From the NCBI GenBank assembly GCA_022749755.1, contig CM040452.1, positions 11,860,350-11,924,349 on the forward strand: 64,000 bases of DNA, given 5' to 3'. Source of the stretch: Azadirachta indica (taxonomy: Eukaryota > Streptophyta > Magnoliopsida > Sapindales > Meliaceae). Made by a program: the position numbers and the translations under genes. Below, one piece after another: positions 59,764 to 64,000 of this stretch (positions within the stretch are counted from its first letter, which is position 1; each line of letters opens with the position of its first letter). The notes under the pieces were generated by a model, which saw only the letters and a program-made list of their open reading frames with translations, made no database searches and was not told the origin of the DNA.

Positions 59764-61700
59764 CAGCTAGCACTGTCAGTAAGAAAAGACAATCAAAGCC
59801 AATCGAATACAAATGCTTATCTTCAAATGGAATAGGCTTATCCAATGCGTGCATTTGCCGTGATAAATCTCGCACGATTAAGTGTGGTAATTCTGTTTTG
59901 CCTTATTTTCTTATACACAACTTTACAAACTGTCAATCTCTGACAAATACAAATTATGATTTCTCGACTTTTTGTGAGCAATAATGACAGTTTTCTACCG
60001 TTGCATTGAGGTCACATAATAATGGATGGATTCCATAATTCTGAATGAAGCCTGGTAGATATGTATATGTCGTTTTTCTGAATTTTGAGATGAGATTCCA
60101 GCTCTTCTGTGAATGAGAATACAGAATATGCTAATTATATGTGCCCTTCTAGTATATATACATCCACCTCATAGGAGGTATTATATATTATATGTCCTTA
60201 TGCTTATCTTCTTACCATTATACAAATCATGTTCTCTGTAGTTGGTTTCATTGCTTTGAGTTCTCTGTTTAGGCAAATAAAGTAATAAATATTTCAAATG
60301 GAAACGAAAAAGGATTACCGAATACTTTATAATATTGCGGCTGCGGAATTTAGATTAAAGAATACAGCTCATAGTCTGATACATATCTGAAGTTTGAGCT
60401 AATTCAAGCAAATCTGATATTGAGAGTTTTATTGAGTTTCAGGCGACAAATATACATGAAAGACACCAAGAATTCACTATGACAGTCAATAAAACAATAA
60501 AGAGTTTAAAAGAAATTACAAAGAAATCAACAATGAAAAATCTGGATATCTGGAAATTGAAAACATGGGACAAGAAACAGTTTAGGTGGTTCAGAATTGG
60601 CGTCTTTCTTCTACAAACTAGGAATAGTAATCAAGGATAGATCAGTAGGATTTCAGGAACTATTCATAGCTTCTGAAGTCTGCGTACAACTTTGAAAAAA
60701 TCTGAGCTATAGACCCTTACAAGTCAGCCATATACACTCTGCAAGTGTATAGTTTTTAAAAAGTTAAAAAGATTGGTTGAATAAACTTTGGATTGAGTGT
60801 TGAAGCAAATATTAGTGCATTTTAAGTACATAGGTTTCTGTTCTAAAATTTTATTGGCTCGAATTCTAAAATTCATAATATTTATTTTATTTATAATTTG
60901 CTTATTTAGAAATTAGTTAATTAAATTATAATAACCCTGCCTGTTGAGAATGTCACTTAATATATAATGAGTATTATTAGCCCATTTTAAGTGCAAAAAT
61001 TAATTCAGAAAATAAGTTAGATTGAAAATTAGACTAAAAATGTTGCTTGTGCGTTATCTTAACATGATTTATCTGAATTTTTCATATTCTCTTTTAGAGT
61101 AATTATTCTTAATATATAAAAATATCTTAACTATAACTATAACTTGTTCTATTAATGTAGTTGATTGGACTAATTGTGTTTAATTTTTAATTTATCATTT
61201 TTATTTATATAATATCTTATAATATTTTTGAAACTGTAATTTTTTATTTTATTTTATTTTTTTTTTTAAAATATTAATTCGAAAGTTCAAAACTATACTA
61301 TTAATAGTTATTATTTTTATAAATTATTGTTTTTCCCTTATTAAAACTCCAAAAATGAAAATATATTAAGACACTAGTTTTGTTCCACTAATAAAATTTA
61401 TATCTCCGTGCATGGTTCACAATAAAAGCAAAAAGTGTATATTATTACTAAGTATTCTAAATATATATGTCATCATTTATTTGTTTGTGTTGAATATAAG
61501 TTTTTAGAGCATATATAATATAATTTGATATATATTCCCCTCTAATGTTTCTTCGTTTATCATGACATAGTGAGATTGTTAATTTATGTATGTAATACAA
61601 GTATTTTGCGCATATATGTCATCATTTATTTGTTTATGTTTAATGAATTTTTGGTACTTTTGTATAAACTTTCATTTGCTCACCATTTCTATAAGAAAAG
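59764..61700. other. Non-coding stretch between the left LTR-like repeat and the minisatellite
   Basis: AT-rich in most of its length. Frames near 59.76-59.98 kb are short and cross no recognised domain. If the flanking direct repeats are LTRs of one element, this would be its internal region, but no gag or pol motif appears. Confidence 0.35.
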
Positions 61701-61708
61701 ACTAAAAT

Positions 61709-62560
61709 GCCAACAATGCACCTTCGCAGTGACAATTTCAATGTCTCACGAGGGCCAACACAATACATCTCCGTAGTGCTATCTTTAATGCCTCACAAGG
61801 GCCAACAGAATGCACCATCGGAGTGCTAGCTTCATTGCTTGATGATGACTAAGACAACGCACCTCTGCAGTGTCAGTTTCATTGCACTACGAGGGCCAAG
61901 ACAATGCAACCCTATGGTGTTAGCTTTATTGCCTCTCAAGGGGCAACATAATACACCTCTATGGTGCTAGTTTCAATTCTCCATAAGGGCCAAGACAAGG
62001 CACCTCTGTGATGCTAACTTCATTGTCCCACGAGGGCCAAGACAATGTACCAATATGGTGCCAACTTTAATGTTGAAAAAGGTTAAATATTATAACTTTG
62101 CGGTGCTAAAACTATAAAGTTCAGAAGGACAAATATTATCTCTACAGTACCAACATCTTGCCCAATGGGCCTAACATTGCAACTTCGCTCTACTAAAACT
62201 ACAGAGTCTAGAAAAAGAACTTGTACCTCTTGGAACTGACTTCTCATTCTCAGATGAGCCCAAGTCACGTATTTCGAAATGGTAAAATATAAGTCGAGAT
62301 GAACAAAAATAAAACATACTTATGTAGTACTGAATTCTCATATTCATGAGAGGCAAAATTATCCACCTTCGCATCGTCAAAGTACAAAATCTTGAAAGAC
62401 AAAAGAAAAAAAAAAGAAAAAAAATGTATCTCCATGGTACCGACATTTAGTCTAGAAGAATAAGAAAATAATACACCTCTATTATATTGACATTAAAGTT
62501 CAGGAGGGCTAAACATTTATACCTTCATTATATTGACTTAAAAATTCTGAGGAACAGAAG
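61709..62560. repeat. Degenerate minisatellite, ~47-bp units
   Basis: Units follow the pattern GGCCAAGACAATGCACCTCT then GTGGTGCTAACTTCATTG then CCTCACGA. They start at 61709, 61754, 61801 and so on at 42-52 bp spacing. About eight are clear up to 62080. A further run of weaker units continues to about 62560, giving perhaps 17 in total. Unit divergence rises to the right. No long frame spans them. Confidence 0.85.
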
Positions 62561-63294
62561 AGCTACTTATATAGTACGGACATCTTGACTAAGAGAAAAT
62601 ATTACAACGAAATACCTCACCCTCTGAGCAAGAGAAATGAACAAATAAACAACATAAAGATATGCCAAATTAGAAACAAAAACAAATGAAGTATAAACAT
62701 ACAAGTAATAACATCACTTCCATACTAAGAGCAAAACCAAACCAAAAGCAAAATCAATCCTCGCTAAAATATCCAAAGTAGAAATATAACCAATTGAAAA
62801 ATCAAAACAAGTAATACCATTTGAATAAAAAAGCTAAGAGATGAAAGATTGAAAAATAAAATGGTTTAATACCTGAATTTACGCGAGGAGGAAGAAAGTA
62901 GAAATCAAACTTTTCTTACCAAAAGAATTTTTTTTTTTGGCGCTTTAAGCAGAGAAAAACTAAGAAAGCTAAGAATCATGGGCAAACTATTTAGAAATGC
63001 AAGATGTACTCATGACATCATACTAATTGGGGCTTCATTAATTAAGACTTACCCCTTATCATTCCTCGAATAACTAAATGTTAGTTACTTTATTTGAAAT
63101 TTTCATATACAAGAGAGTAAGAGATTTGAAGAAATTCAATAAAAAAATACCAAGTTTCTAAGCATTTCATTAGTTTCGAATAGTAACTATGTTATTCTCA
63201 AAATTGGAGGACTTCTTGTTGGACTATTTTTTCAACATCCAAATTTGGTCAATTTTCACTTATATATTAGTTTGTTAAGATAGTTGTCTGAACC
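62561..63294. other. Spacer right of the minisatellite, no gene seen
   Basis: A/G-rich then mixed sequence without an open frame of note. There is a possible short LTR-like start (TGTTAAGATAG) at about 63273, just before the right direct repeat. Confidence 0.35.
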
Positions 63295-63630
63295 CATATT
63301 AAAGAGAAAATACTGAAAAGATAAATGATAAAGTCTAAATTTATAAAATTCCAATCAACATTTCTTATTAAGGCTAGATCCAATGAAGAGTTTTTTTGAG
63401 AAAGTTATTTTATCCGAATTAGGGGTAAGCCAAAATCATGAATTATCTCCAATTAGAATTTTACTAATTTTTTTATTATCTCTAATCAAAATCTCATTAG
63501 AACTAATATTTCAAATAATTTAATAAATTAACGAGTATATAACGTAAAGAAAGAAGAAAAAAAAAGAGTTTTCTTCTTACGTACAAACAAATTCACTAAT
63601 TGATATTAAGTGACGAAATTTGGTATCAAT
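63295..63630 (+). repeat. LTR-like direct repeat, right copy
   Basis: Partner of 59510-59763, longer by about 80 bp. It contains a TATA-like GAGTATATAACG (about 63533), a CT/GA-rich start region, and ends GAAATTTGGTATCAATATTATC. TGGTATCA is the first part of the initiator-methionine tRNA primer site used by many plant LTR elements. This suggests an LTR read left to right. Confidence 0.6.
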
Positions 63631-64000
63631 ATTATCAATCCATTCACTAATACAAATCGCATTGGGCTATTACTCTTAACCAAATATAATATATATATAT
63701 ATGTATGTATATATATAACAAAGAAAAATCTGAATGCCGAGAACGATACTATTGCAGTTGCATGCATGCATGCAGCACTCCATAGAAACTTTATTTTAGT
63801 TAAATACATCATTATTGAATCAAGAGCATTGGCCCTTTCTAGCAGTGAAGGAAATTAAACTATATATCAGAGTGAACGAAGCTAATTAAATTCTTTTAAG
63901 TGCAAATGGTCATGACATTTTGTCGAAACCCATCCCATCACTTGTTTGTACAAAGAATAGCTTAGGAAACAAAAACATCAACTCATGATAACTCAAAACT
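63631..64000. other. Right edge, no gene seen
   Basis: AT-rich with a TATATA run at 63689-63716 and a short GCATGCATGCATGCAG repeat at about 63761. Nothing else is supported. Confidence 0.4.

Noticed and set aside
1..64000. tRNA, rRNA, CRISPR arrays
   Set aside because: I looked for T-loop words (GGTTCGA), rRNA-like GC-rich blocks and evenly spaced direct repeats with unique spacers. None was convincing. CRISPR is not expected in a plant nucleus.

Overview
This 64-kb window is nuclear DNA from a flowering plant, most likely a eudicot. The evidence is AT-rich intergenic DNA, genes split by GT..AG introns, plant-specific gene families (NHL/LEA_2, GeBP, PTC52-type Rieske oxygenase, Jas/PHD/GNAT protein), remnants of Tat-type Ty3/gypsy and Copia retrotransposons, and many MITE-like inverted-repeat elements. 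I did not try to name the species.

Layout. 0-0.5 kb looks like the promoter and 5' UTR of a minus-strand gene lying off the left edge. 6.5-7.1 kb holds a single-exon NHL (NDR1/HIN1-like) membrane-protein gene on the minus strand. At 10.3-10.7 kb (+) is a short non-coding gene of the IPS1/At4/Mt4/TPSI1 family. It carries a bulged miR399-complementary motif (target mimic), a TATA box and an upstream P1BS phosphate-starvation element. From 11.4 to 22.6 kb there are no recognisable protein genes. That stretch holds a four-unit ~333-bp tandem array, gypsy LTR fragments, hAT-like remnants, a MITE, an orphan promoter-like module and a ~950-bp tandem duplication built from ~60-bp subrepeats.

The gene-rich core is 23.0-33.7 kb. 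It contains an 18-exon gene for a 1082-aa PHD-finger/GNAT chromatin protein (+), CKS1 (+, 3 exons, 88 aa) and a GeBP-type DNA-binding protein (-). CKS1 and GeBP are convergent. From 35 to 45 kb is a decayed Tat-lineage Ty3/gypsy retrotransposon: gag-pol on the minus strand and a spliced antisense accessory ORF on the plus strand. Related inverted repeats flank it at about 34.4 and 45.5 kb. At 47.8 kb (+) is a two-coding-exon gene for a 70-aa single-pass membrane protein. A 1.45-kb long-TIR element follows at 50.1-51.5 kb.

52.2-59.2 kb (+) is a 7-exon PTC52-type chloroplast Rieske oxygenase gene (539 aa). Its fourth intron carries a 2.9-kb internally deleted Copia element in reverse orientation, with both LTRs, a degraded primer site and an intact GTATG target duplication. 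The last 4.5 kb has two direct repeats that resemble LTRs, bracketing a degenerate ~47-bp minisatellite.

The genes do not form a pathway. They are neighbours with separate roles: stress/defence membrane protein, phosphate-starvation regulation, chromatin reading and acetylation, cell-cycle CDK docking, transcription, and chlorophyll-related oxygenation. The most notable items are the miR399 mimic RNA, which is easily lost because it encodes no protein, and the intron-bearing antisense gene inside the gypsy element.
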